Positions 33,880 to 44,592 of a stretch of DNA of 64,000 nt are shown piece by piece (position 1 is the stretch's first letter; the number at the start of each line of letters is the position of its first letter). The translations under genes and the position numbers were made by a program. Location: contig JACONQ010000004.1 in the NCBI GenBank assembly GCA_014281115.1, positions 2,232,001-2,296,000 on the forward strand, written 5' to 3'. Source of the DNA: Laburnicola sp. R22_1. Taxonomy: Eukaryota > Ascomycota > Dothideomycetes > Pleosporales > Didymosphaeriaceae. The notes beneath the pieces are model-generated. The model had not been told where the DNA came from. It searched no databases and saw only the letters and a program-made list of their open reading frames with translations.

Positions 33880-34313
33880 ACCTTTTACAGATAATAAGAC
33901 TTAATAGCAAGCACAACTAAGGTTTAATAGCTAAAGTATATAAAAAAAAGGCGCAATTAGAATTAGCTATAGTAAGGAGCTAAAGAATAATATAATAATT
34001 ATAAGGGCAAATTATATAATAGCAAACTATAGGATAGTAACCTTAGAGTTACTATTTAACTATAGAGCTCTAAAGGGTAGTAAAATAGCCTATTAAAGAA
34101 GTAGGATAAAAGCTAGTATCTTTACTTTATATTCTTATTATAACCTACTATAAAGGCAATCTATAACTAGTATAGTAACTTTAATCTCTCCTATTAATAA
34201 AACTATTATAGCTTTATTAACGTACTATAGTAGTATAAGCAACTCTTAAACCTATATTTTTTAACTTTCTTACTTTAATAACTACTATACTAAAAGAAGT
34301 TAAATTATAAGTA
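33880..34313. other. Very AT-rich block next to element IV
   Basis: About 430 bp dominated by TA steps (taatagc, ctatag, tataa), with stops in all frames and almost no CpA or CpG in parts. It ends exactly at the TA duplication of element IV. Looks like an older repeat fully eroded by RIP; its identity cannot be read. Confidence 0.5.
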
Positions 34314-34410
34314 ACGTATTTACAAGCGAGCTGCGAATACAAGCGAGCTGCGAATACAAGCGAGCTGCGAACCCTACTAACTTTCTACAACGCGTCACCT
34401 ATTAACTACA

Positions 34411-36072
34411 ATGGCTTAATTAACACTTATTTAATTGCCCTATAACAAAGTAGATATCTCCCTAGCTATCTTAGCTATTAATTAGAATTAGATCTAGAGC
34501 GTTAATCGCGCTGCAGCGACGTTTAACGTTCCTGAAAGCACGCTTCGCAGCTGACGCGCTGGAACTACTGCGCGACGCAATTGTAAGTCTAAATTAAAGA
34601 AGCTTATTAAGCTAGAAGAGGAGGTTATTATTAAGCATATACTTGACCTAGATTCGCGAGGCTTTGCGCCTACTCTAGGTGCTGTACAAGATATGGCGAA
34701 TAAGCTGCTCGCTGAGCGTAGCGCAGGCCACGTTGGCTAGCAGTGGCCTAGAAACTTTGTTAAGCGAACAGACAGCCTCACAACGCGATTTAATTGAGCC
34801 TACAATCGACAGCGAGCCCTCTGCGAGGACCCGACGGCTATACAGGCCTGGTTTGAGCTAGTAGTACGTACAAAGGCCACCTACGGTATCTGCGATAAGG
34901 ACACCTTTAACTTCGACAAGACTGGCTTTCTAATGGGCAAGATATCCTCCCAGCTAGTCGTTACAGGCTTAGAGAGACGTAGTCAGCCAAAAGCGATCCA
35001 GCCAGGCAATCGTGAGTGGGTGACGACGATCCACAGAATCAACGCTGCTGGGTGGGCAATCCCGCCCTTTGTTATCTTCGCTGGCAAGTACCACCTCTCG
35101 GCCTAGTACGAGGGCGACAATATACCAGGTGACTGGACTATTGGTCTTAGCAACAATAGGTGGACTACGAACGAGCTTAGTGTTGCCTGGCTACGGCACT
35201 TTATTAAGCATATAGTAGAGCATAGAGTAGGCGCGCGTTAGCTCCTAATACTTAACAGCTATAAGAGCCACAACTCACTCGAATTTTAGGAGATCTGTAG
35301 GGAGAATAAGATTTATACCCTATGCATGCCACCACATTTATTACACCTCCTACAGCCACTTAACGTGGGCTGCTTCTCGCCGTTAAAGCGGGCGTACAGG
35401 CGCCAGGTTAAGGGCCTAATACGCAACTATATCAACTATATTACTAAGCTTAAGTTTCTACTAGCCTTTCGCGCCGCCTACAACTAGTTAATTACAAAGG
35501 AGAATATCTGCGCAAGCTTTTAAGGCTCTGGGCTAGTCCCACACAATCTAGAGGCAGTGCTCTTAAAGCTTAATATTAAGCTTCGTACACCGTCGCCAGC
35601 GCTAGCGCTAGCAGCCCTACTAGAGGCCCTATGGGAGTCTGCAACACCAAGCAACGCACACGAGCTAGGCGCTTAGTTAACTCTAGTTTGTGAGCGGATT
35701 CGAAGGCATTAGGGATCCTCTCCTACCTTAGTTATCTAGTTGCTTAATTAGCTTATAAGAGGCGCTAAGAGAATAGCGCATTTAATAGTGCTTATGCGCA
35801 AAGAGATAGCTACTCTACAAAGGGCAAATAAGGCAGCTATAACGCGTAAATAGCGCAAAAAGAAGCGGATCTAAAAGCGAGGCACTCTATTAAAGGCAGA
35901 GGAAGAGGATATTATTGCTTAAAAGGCTGTTGAGTAGCAACTAGAGGGAGAAATACAGCAAGGCAAGGCGTAGTTAGTTGCGAGCCGGCAGGCTTCTGCG
36001 CGCTGTAGGCGCTGTAGGGAGCCTAGGCACAACTTGCGCACGTGTAAGAAGGCTTCTATAGATACTGCTTAA
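34411..36072 (+). pseudogene. Element IV transposase, heavily mutated
   Basis: Plus strand, same family as III and V. Recognisable blocks: ATG at 34411, RQRALCEDP equivalent near 34810, FDKTGFLMGK near 34915, NREWVTTIHRINAAGWAIPP near 35010, [18 protein letters not shown] near 35355 (third Asp now Asn), and a C-terminal CCHC-like cluster ending near 36072. Dozens of TAG/TAA codons, mostly explainable as C-to-T or G-to-A at CpA/TpG. Confidence 0.8.
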
Positions 36073-36750
36073 TTTAGGATAGCTATTATATTAATAGAAT
36101 ATTAATGCGTTATAAATTTATATACAGTCAACTCTCGTTATAACGATTAATCCGTGCACAGCAAATTCTATCGTTATATCGAAATATCGTTTAATCGATG
36201 ATTATTAAGCTAGTCTTGGCGGACTTGCAGCCACTCCGAAATTGTTGACTGCCTCATACTTCTGATTGACTGAGCTTTCAACGACCTCTCTAGCCGCTTC
36301 ATATAGGATATATCCTCATACTTTGCAGTCTCCTGATACTCCTGATAGCAGAGTAGAACCTGTACAGCCTGAAGAGCCTCTGCAACGCTTGGAGCAGGAG
36401 GAGGTAGCACCTCCTCCTCTTCCTCTAATCCTTGAACAAGCCCTAGCTGAGCAACTACGATATCCTGTAGGGATGTATCCTCCTCTTCCTCCTCTAAATC
36501 CTCATCTACTGGATTGAGAAAGTTCTCTATAGCCATAGGATCCTGGATCTGGCCAGCCTGGGCAGCAGCCTGATATAGACTCTCTATTGGCTCCTCTCTA
36601 TCAAGTCCAGAGCTAGGATCTAGCCACCTCTTCGGGATGCACGTGCTCTTGATGTAGCAGTGTAGGATAGTAGTATCCTTAATATCGAGCAGCCATGATT
36701 CAGCTATCCAGTGGAGCGTATAGAGAATCGTCATGAATTTGAATGGATTA

Positions 36751-38599
36751 ACATGAATGGCAAGCGAGCGGCGCAGGCAAGCGAGCGGCGCACCCCATCA
36801 ACTTTCGCACCCGCTCTAAACGCGTCCTACAACAACTCCACGCCACAACACTCAAATGGCTTCAAAGGAAGCAGATGTTCAGCTTGCCATCTTTTCAATC
36901 AATACCAGCCAGATCCAAAGCAACCGAGCTGCTGCAGCAGTCTACAATGTACCCGAAACAACGCTCCGCCGCCGACGCGCTGGGAGACCTACGCGACGCG
37001 ATTGCCAGCCCAACTTGAAGAAGCTCACCCAGCTAGAAGAGGAGGTGATAATTCGTCATATACTTGATCTAGACCTACGTGGATTTTCGCCTACCTACTT
37101 AGCAATTCGCGATATGGCAGATAAGCTGCTAGCTGCGCGCGGCGCAGGCCAGGTTGGACAGAAGTGGCCAGCCAACTTTGTTAGGCGTACAGACTCTCTT
37201 AAGACGTGTTTTAACCGAGCCTACGATAGACAGAGAGCTCTCTGTGAGGATCCTATCCTAATTAGCGCCTGGTTCAAGCTTGTAGAGCAGACTAAGGCCA
37301 GGTACGGCATCTGCGATGAGGACGTCTACAATTTTGATAAGGCTGGCTTCATGATGGGCAAGATTACGACTCAGCTCGTTGTTACAGGGTCAGAGAGGAG
37401 AGGCCGGCCAAAGGCTGTCCAGCCTGGGAACCGCGAGTGGGTGACACTTGTCCAAGCAATCAACGCTGCTGGCTGGGCTATCCCACTGTTTATCATCTTT
37501 GCTGGCCAGCACCACCTATCTGCTTGGTACGAGGAGGATATCCCGCGCGATTGGGCTATATCTCTTAGCGACAACGGCTGGACGACGAACGAGCTTGGAG
37601 TTGAGTGGCTAAAGCACTTTATTAAGCATACAGAGACCCGGATTGTTGGCACGCGTAGGCTGCTTATCCTTGATGGCCATGCGAGCCACCACTCTCTTGA
37701 ATTTCAACAGCTCTGCAAGGAGAACAATATCTACACGCTCTGCATGCCGCCTTACTCCTTGCATCTGCTGCAGCCACTTGATGTGGGCTGCTTCTCGCCG
37801 TTGAAGCGCGCGTACAGCTGAGAGGTTGAGGCTCTGATCTGTAACTACATTAACCACATCACGAAGCTTGAATTCCTGCTAGCCTTTAAGACAGCCTTTG
37901 AGCAATCATTTACATCAGCCAATATCTGTTCAGCCTTTCGAGGCGCAGGCCTTGTTCCTCTCCAGCCTGAAGCTGTTCTGTCAAAGCTGGATGTGCAGCT
38001 TCGTACGCCTTCACCAGCTGCTCTGCCAGAGGCTCTCTGGGAAGCCAAAACGCCGAGCAACATACGTGAGCTTGAGGCTCAATCAACTCTAATCCGTGAG
38101 CGCGTTCAACGGCACAAGAGCTCCTCGCCTGCCTCTATTATTCAGGCGATTAATCAACTTAAGAAGGGTGCTGAAGTAATGATGCTCTCAGCTGAGCTTA
38201 TGCGCGATCGGATTACTAGCCTTGAGAGAGCCAATGAGGCAGCAACTAAGCGTAGACAGCGCAAAAAGAAGCGGATACAGAAGCAGGGGACCTTAACAAA
38301 GGGAGAGGGAGAGAATATACTTGCTCAAAAGGCGGCTGACCAGCAGATAGAGCATGAACAGCGTCAAAGTGGAGAGCGATCAGGCCTGAGCCGCCAGGCT
38401 CTGGCGCGCTGCACAAGGTGCAGAGAGCTTGGGCATAACTCACGTACGTGCAAAAAAGATACTTTAAATACTGCTTAATCTATTGTATCAAAATCTATAT
38501 AGTATATTATATTGTGGTTGAGCTGCGCGACTTCAAAGGTGCGAAAAGTTGATGGGGTGCGCCGCTCGCTTGCCTGCGCCGCTCGCTTGCCATCCATGT
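36751..38599 (+). mobile_element. Element V: Fot1/pogo-like transposon (1849 bp), youngest of the nest
   Basis: TA duplications 36749-36750 and 38600-38601. Inverted repeats (ACATG[A/G]ATGGCAAGCGAGCG) contain two tandem copies of GGCAAGCGAGCGGCGCA, a clear variant of the III/IV unit. Inserted in element VI, which is itself in IV. Its transposase is nearly intact. Confidence 0.9.
36856..38478 (+). pseudogene. Element V transposase, intact except one TGA
   Basis: A single 541-codon frame with one internal stop, TGA at 37819-37821, where relatives have Arg (KRAYxRQVEGL), so a CGA-to-TGA change. N-terminal HTH (SNRAAAAVYNVPETTLRRRR), a CENP-B-type block (LTQLEEEVIIRHILDLDLRG; GQKWPANFVRR). The DDD core is complete: [36 protein letters not shown]. 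The C-terminal part has a basic coiled coil (KRRQRKKKRIQKQG) and a CCHC zinc knuckle CTRCRELGHNSRTC. Most recently active member in this window; no frameshifts. Confidence 0.85.
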
Positions 38600-39905
38600 T
38601 AAGGCTAAGGTTGTAGTGTTTAACCGTGAACGCTAGCCACTGCCTCTGGTAGTAGGTCTTGAAGTTCTGGATGATACCCTGATTAAGAGGCTGATACATG
38701 CTTGTTGAGTTCTTTGGTAAGAGCTGGATCGCGATATTGGATGGAGGCGGCGATTGTTGAAGGCCAGAAAGATGGGCCGAGTAGTTGTCCATGAGAAGAA
38801 CAACCTTCCTTGAGCCAATATAGCTATAGAATGCAGCAAGCCACTCAGCCATAATAGATGTGTTTACCCAGCCCTTCTTGGAGGCCCCCTAGACACAGCC
38901 AATAGCTAATATATTAACTCCTCGCAAAGCTCGAGGCTGTTTTGACTTTCCTATCACCCATGGTGCTACGCGCTCAGTACTAGTAGCGTTGCAGCAGAGC
39001 ATGATAGATACCCTAGCTTTATCTTTCTTAACACTAGGCATTGAGGCAGTAGCTAGCCCTCTTGATATTGGCCACCTCCAGTATAGCCCAGTCTCGTCCA
39101 TGTTGAATATATCGCTGTCTGGGTATCGGATGCAGATGTTCTGTACATCTACCATCTTGGCTGCTGTTTGCGTTGGTATAGAGCTCTGCTCGCCGTGCTG
39201 TGTAACCTCTGCTATCCTATATCGCTGCTTGAATTTTGATACCTAGCCAGACGAGAACTCAGGAATAGCCTGGCCCTGGTAGGCTGGAATCTGACGCCAG
39301 ATCTCTCGAGCTTTCTCAGCAAGTATATCGCCTGATACTAGTCCCCCTCGCACTTGTATTCCCTGCTGCCACTCATACAGGATAGACTCAAGCAGAGGCC
39401 AGGCAGCCGCTCGTGAGCGGTAGGCTGTATCGGATATGGATGTACCGGAGGCGGAGGCGGAGGCGGAGGCGGAGGCAGGTAGGGCGTCGAGGTGTCGAAA
39501 GCGATCGTCGAGAGACTCAGATACAGTTGATTGGGAGAGCTTTCTGCCAAATTCAGCTTCAAACCATGCGATGATAGCTTTCTGTCGTGGCTGTGGTTGC
39601 TGAGAGAAGGCCCAGGCGCGGAGAGCCTTCCTCTCATGATTGGATATCCCCTTGCGGCCCATAGCTTCTATAACGATACTTGGCGCTGAAGTGGTATTAG
39701 ATATTGAATATCGGATACAGGGGTAGATTGTGTGGAGTTGAATCCGTGCAAGCGAAAAATATCGCTATATCGAGGATATCGCTAAAACGGACATCGTTAT
39801 AACGAGAGTTGACTGTACTGTAAAAGGCTTAGAGACTTAGTAGGGTTCGCAGCTCGCTTGTATTCGCAGCTCGCTTGTATTCGCAGCTCGCTTGTAAACA
39901 CGTTA

Positions 39906-41060
39906 ATATAATTATTAACTTTAAACTATGCACTGCGTAAAACTTAACAAAGTACTTAACGGGTCTGCATTAAAGACCTTTGGCAAGTGCTATCCCACAG
40001 GACCATCGCTTATGCCGCTAATTAGATATTGAGGATTTTTGTTCTTTGTATCTTCTTTCTTTTCTTTTTAATAATTTGTATGTGGATACACAGGACTTGA
40101 TGCGCCGCAGGTTAAAGAAATCGAGACTTAGCCTAGAAATTTACGCTTATTCCAGTGCCTCAAAAATCTGTTCACCATTAGTTCAGCGGTCTGTCCTGCT
40201 CGTACTGCACGATATCCCCGGGCAGTTCTGGAGCCACACAACGGAAGTCCTGCAGTTGGATTTACCCTTATTGAGGGTTTGCGGCAAGAGAGCAGAGACG
40301 AGAGCCGTGAGTTGTGCTTATCAAATGTCTGGGCGAAGGGTTATGGCCGCAAATTTCGAGAGGACGGGACATCCTGCTCGACTTCTAGGAGTTGTTGGCT
40401 GGTGCTGTACTACCTCGGGACATATTGTTGTTCTCTGGCAATTTATAAGTTTTATATCTACCAAGGGGCGAGGAAAGACAAAACCTCTGATCTCTTGCAG
40501 CCTAGACTGTTGAGTACCCACCCTAGCCTAATTTGTGTAATATTCTGTACCGTCCACCTTTTTGGAGATCACCAAGATAGATGGGGTGATACCCGCCCCT
40601 GCGGTACTGATGCAAAGGCTCAGCATCGATATCGCAAATATGCGTGAACTGATCTATGTGATATGTTCTGGCATACGTTAAAGAGGTGGGTCGACGAGAG
40701 ATGTACACGCAAATAATGCTTTTTCTCACGCCTGCCAGGCCAACGAAAGGGAAACGGCGAGTGAGTACTCCACGATACTCATGCCTCATTGGGAACATGA
40801 GTGATGAGCCGAAGTCCGATGGCGTTGCCTGTGAAGCGCCGCGGAGGAAGACGAAGCCGCCAGGTTCTGGGGTCCCGTCCCGAGGTCTGTGCTTGATCAC
40901 GTGGACCACTTTGTAAGCAGCTATCATCCTTCCTTCCAGACCAAAACACTCTCTCCAGGCCACCAATTGATCGCAAAGCGCGGAACAATTAGCTGTCAGC
41001 AATAATTGATCACGCATCAATCGCGTCTTAGATCATACAAATCTCCCGGCGGCGTGAAAG
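39906..41060. other. Intergenic, 1.16 kb
   Basis: Between element IV and the TSC10-like gene. Several short open frames, none with recognisable motifs. The last ~150 bp are the TSC10 promoter. Confidence 0.4.
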
Positions 41061-42187
41061 ATGGGCTCACTACTGTCGAAGCATGAATTCCCAGTCGACG
41101 GACGGGTATGCGAATCACGCCTCCAACACCACAAATAACCACTAAAAACAAATAGACAGTCCTAATAACCGGCGGATCCAAAGGCCTCGGACTCTCCGCA
41201 GCCCAACAACTCGCCTCCAAAGGCGCCAACCTGATCATCGTAGCCCGCGGCCAAGAAAGCTTAACCACAGCCCTAAAAACCATCCTCGTAATACACCCCC
41301 TCCACCCACTACACAACCACCCCCTAACAGAATCCCAGGAACATGCACGCGACTCAAAGAATCAACGCTTCCACGCCATCGCAGCAGACGTGACAACCGG
41401 CCCCTCCTGCGCCCGCGTCATCACCCAAGCCACAGAATGGAACAACAACAATCCCCCAGACATAGTATGGTGCTGCAGCGGCAGCGCACACCCCACGCTC
41501 TTCGCCGACACACCCATCGAGCAGTTCCAAACAATGATGGACAGTAACTACTTCTCCTGCGTATACATGGCGCATGCAACCCTCAACGCCTGGTTACACC
41601 CCGCCTCCAAACCCAGCATCACCGACTCAGCATCCAAAGAAAAGACCCCAGCGCTCCCATCCCGCCACATCATCTTCACAGGCTCCTTCGTCTCATTCTA
41701 TTCATTCGCGGGATTCACGCCTTACGCGCCTAGCAAAGCGGCGATACGCTCGCTTTCCGACTCGCTCTCGCAGGAAATGAACCTCTACGCTGCTTCGCGT
41801 CCTGACCTGCCGCGTATTCGGATCCACACCGTTTTTCCGGCGACTATGCATACGCAGTCGTGCGCTGATGAGGATGCTGTCAAGTCTGATTTGACCAAGT
41901 CGCTTGAAGAAGGGGATCAGATACTGGAACCGGACGAGTGCGCGAGGAGGGCGATTACGGGGCTGGAGAGAGGGGAGGAGCTTGTGCCTACGAGTTTGAT
42001 TATTAGGCTGGTGATGGCGAGTGTGATGGGTGGGAGCGTGAGAGGGGGTTTCTGGAGGGGGTTCGCGAATATGGTGTTGGGGTGGGTTACGGCTGTTGTT
42101 ATGGTGTTTATTCGGTGGGACATGGATGTTAAAGTGAGGAAGTGGGGGAAGGAGCATGGACCGAGTGGGATGAAGAAGAGGGAGTGA
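41061..42187 (+). CDS. TSC10: 3-ketodihydrosphingosine reductase-like short-chain dehydrogenase
   Basis: Exons 41061-41105 and 41156-42187 (50-nt intron) give 358 aa. Reduces 3-ketosphinganine to dihydrosphingosine with NADPH at the ER in sphingolipid synthesis. Rossmann signature TVLITGGSKGLGLSAAQQLA, NADPH-binding IVARGQ, CSGSAHP (NAG-like turn), catalytic Ser in FTGSFVSFYSFAG and YAPSKAA (Tyr-x3-Lys). C-terminal hydrophobic segment NMVLGWVTAVVMVFI is the usual ER anchor. Residues after KTIL (about 14: VIHPLHPL...) come from a stretch (41288-41330) that looks like a 43-nt intron but must be read through to keep frame. Start at the first ATG. Confidence 0.88.
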
Positions 42188-42893
42188 TGGGGCCACAGTA
42201 GTCGATGACTGCGGGAGGCAGACACATCACAATATGTGCTACACTTCTGCAGAGCAGCAGGTACCCGCAATGTCGGTATCACTGGATGAGCTGTGTGATC
42301 AAGAAGACTTCGCGCACTCTCGGTACACGGTATAACGCTGTGAGGGAAAGCAGTGGGTGTGCTAAAGAACGCAGTGAATCAAAGCAATGAGACTGGTTTG
42401 GCGACCGTTCGGGGACACTGTTCGTCTTTTGAGCATGTACAAATCGGCCCCTCATGCCGATGAGAGGATGAGCTGTGTAGATAATAGTTCCGCAAGATAT
42501 GTATCCATTTCTCATAAACTCTGGACTCCGGACAATCTAAATATTAAACCGCTGCATTCTCAAACTGAGGTTATCAGTCGAAGAAGAGCTACCAGATACC
42601 GGTCCGGAAGAAAGCACGTAACATTTCCGTGCCATATCGAGAGATTAACCGACGCCATGGTCCAGCTCTGCGGTACATAGAAATTCTATCACCCTGTACT
42701 GCCCAACCCGAACATTGAGAAGTACCTCTGGATCATCTATTCAAGGGCCACATGATTAAAGAAAGCCTGAGAGCTTGTCAATACAAAGGAATTGCAGTTG
42801 ATGGTATCAACGTACCCTTATATTTTGAACTCCACTGTCCCTCCCTGCGGGCCACTCGGCGTATGGCTTGTGAGCATCCTGGCCGTTCAACAG
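42188..42893. other. Intergenic, 706 bp, with an introner-like repeat
   Basis: 3' flanks of two convergent genes. Contains the repeat at 42301-42336. Confidence 0.5.
42301..42336 (+). repeat. Introner-like element copy C
   Basis: 36-nt core identical to copies A and B. Flanked by gctgtgtga and gctgtgagg, a partly decayed target duplication. Lies ~115 bp after the TSC10 stop codon. Confidence 0.8.
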
Positions 42894-43718
42894 TTACAAG
42901 CCGTTGTTGGCGCCGACATCTCCGCCGTCCAGGGCCTCGTGGTACTTGGTAGCCACAATGTCCTCTGTGCCGTATCCGCGGTTGTTGCCGTTCTCGCGAT
43001 GCTTCAGCAATGCGCCAGCAATATCATACAGAAACTCGTTGAAGAAGTCTCCAAGCGGATGATCCAGTATGTAACTCGCGGTACCGTAATTGACCTGTAG
43101 GTCCACCAAAAGCCTCCTCACCGGGAATAGCTTGGTGGTGGCGTCGTAGATACGGGAGATTTCATATCCATCTGGCCCCCAACACTTTCCACCCTCGCGC
43201 CGAGTGAAAAAGGCTTGCACTATTGCGGTGATGATGAGGTTCTTTGACTGCGTGTCTTGAAGCATGTCGCAAAGAATGTAGAGTTCGGAAAAAATGTACC
43301 ACTCCTCGCTGACGGCCTCGCTTATTTTAGTTTGGCGAAATTCGACGTCTTTGGTAGATCCAAGGTCGAGCTCCTTCATGATGGGAAGCACATTCGAATA
43401 GAGCAGCTGAATGTAGGTTGCGAAGATAGTTGGATCATGGTCGCAAAGCTTCACCATGTTGTCGTCAGACTCCACCCAGTTGCCGTTCAGTGCATTGGCA
43501 AAGAACTTGGAACGCGCAGTAAGAAGGTCCCGATGGACTGCGAAATTCCTTTGATCATCGCCGGAACCAACACAAATCTTGATTGCAGGGCTGTTAAGGT
43601 AGCTAAGAACCGTTAGCTGCTAAATTGTGACAAAATAGTTGTAATACCTTTTAGCTTGATCGGTGTCAACAAGGACATTGGCCATCACTGCTGGCTCGAG
43701 CAACTTCGATACTCGCAT
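42894..43718 (-). CDS. BTB/POZ domain protein
   Basis: Exons 43648-43718 and 42894-43602 (45-nt intron, GTATTA donor, TTCTTAG acceptor) give 259 aa from MRVSKLLEP; an alternative start at 43685 (MANVLVDTD) is equally possible. BTB core: SPAIKICVGSGDDQRNFAVH, RDLLTARSKFFANAL, NWVESDDNMVKL, DPTIFATYIQLLYS, ELYILCDMLQDTQSKNLI. Post-BTB part: PVRRLLVDLQVNYGTASYIL. Intact. TATA box at 43773-43780 gives a short 5' leader. Confidence 0.8.
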
Positions 43719-44149
43719 TTGAGCAAGGTGAGGTGGATGAGGTGGTTCTGGAGAGCTTTGGGTGGGGTCTGCTTTATATACGAAGGAGCAGCCGGCCGGC
43801 GCACGGACCAAACATAAGCGATGGGTGAATGATGGTAATGTGTTACTCTTCCGCTAGCGGCTCCGTATCAGACTCATATTTCCAAGTTTTCGCTCGAGTT
43901 CCGCCGTTTCCCATCCAGTCACAGGCCCCTCACAAATTTCGCGAATCTTCTTTTCGTCCTTTTCGCTTGCTGAGCTTGGAAGAACGCCAAGATCTAGAAG
44001 TCGGTCTGCTTCTTCTACGCCACGCTCCCTCCTTTTACTCGCTCGCTCAGCCCGCTAACCGCACTTTTTGCCCTTCGATATTGTAATGCCTGGAGAGTAC
44101 CCGATGAAGCGGCGTAGTGCAGCGGCCCATGACCTCGTCTGTTTACGTT
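43719..44149. other. Promoter-side intergenic region
   Basis: 431 bp between the BTB gene and the solo LTR. Only the TATA box listed separately is recognisable. Confidence 0.4.
43773..43780 (-). promoter_or_regulatory. TATA box of the BTB gene
   Basis: TATATAAA on the minus strand, ~55 bp before the start at 43718. Confidence 0.45.
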
Positions 44150-44330
44150 TGTGGGCGGGTAGGCATATGAGGACAACAAGCTGTATTGCTATTTGCAGAA
44201 AAGAGAGTGGAGTGAGGAGTCTACCGAGGAAGAAAGGAGAGGGCGAGAGCTTTATCTTGAGGGTAGTGGTCTGTGCACCTGAATGGAACCTTCTACACAC
44301 ACCACCTCTGACGTAAGTCACGTGGCTACA
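44150..44330 (-). mobile_element. Solo LTR of a Ty1/copia-type retrotransposon
   Basis: 181 bp with TGT...ACA ends, flanked by an exact 5-bp duplication ACGTT (44145-44149; 44331-44335). About 96% identical, in inverted orientation, to the 5' LTR at 58911-59091. No internal retrotransposon sequence next to it, so it arose by LTR-LTR recombination. Confidence 0.9.
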
Positions 44331-44592
44331 ACGTTTATATGATCGAATCCCGTCTTCTCTTTGTCGTTTCTGGGCCGTGTTGAGAAATTGGTGAGCAAAC
44401 TAATGGACGACTTAAGGCACCCCTTGTATTCGTCTCCAATCAAGACGCGCAGGGTCTTATCTAGAGTGCTAAGATGGTGTAGGTCTAGTGTATTCAAGGA
44501 TGGGCGTCATATGATTCGAGAGGAAATATCTCATTCCCACAGCGCCTATTTGTAAATAACAGGATATACCGAATTTGTGTAAACTTGTTCTA
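44331..44592. other. Intergenic spacer
   Basis: No feature recognised apart from the ACGTT duplication at 44331-44335. Confidence 0.35.

Larger units (their letters stand above)
36210..39662 (-). pseudogene. Element VI CENP-B/Tigger-like transposase, interrupted by element V
   Basis: Starts MGRKGISNHERKALRAWAFS (HTH), then a CENP-B DNA-binding block (WFEAEFGRKLSQSTVSESL) and a (GGAGGC)n-encoded Ala/Ser repeat near 39446-39480. A TAG at 39243-39245 replaces a Trp (SSG.VSKFK) and a second at ~38889-38891 again replaces Trp. DDE core: NMDETGLYW (first Asp), VLLMDNYSAH (second Asp), STSMYQPLNQGIIQNF where family members have Asp; the Asn is a G-to-A change. After element V the frame resumes at 36734 with an acidic Glu-rich C-terminal part ending at 36210. 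Non-functional. Confidence 0.85.
36125..39815 (-). mobile_element. Element VI: Tigger/CENP-B-like pogo transposon (3691 bp with nested V)
   Basis: TA duplications 36123-36124 and 39816-39817. Inverted repeats start CAGTCAACTCTCGTTATAAC at both ends. Minus-strand transposase of a different pogo subgroup from I-V. Element V (36751-38599) interrupts it; without V it is about 1.84 kb. Confidence 0.9.
34314..39903 (+). mobile_element. Element IV: Fot1/pogo-like transposon, 5590 bp including nested VI and V
   Basis: TA duplications 34312-34313 and 39904-39905. Ends match element III (ACGT[A/G]TTTACAAGCGAGC) but carry three, not two, tandem copies of the 17-bp unit TACAAGCGAGCTGCGAA at both ends. 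Element VI (36125-39815) is inserted 3' of its transposase. Without VI the length is 1897 bp, about 34 bp more than III, which fits one extra unit at each end. Confidence 0.88.

Noticed and set aside
40046..40660. Overlapping frames of 120-155 codons between element IV and TSC10
   Set aside because: Start in TTG/ATG contexts without motifs; composition and overlap on both strands suggest chance.
41702..42282. Long antisense frames over TSC10
   Set aside because: Low-complexity shadows of a well-supported dehydrogenase gene.
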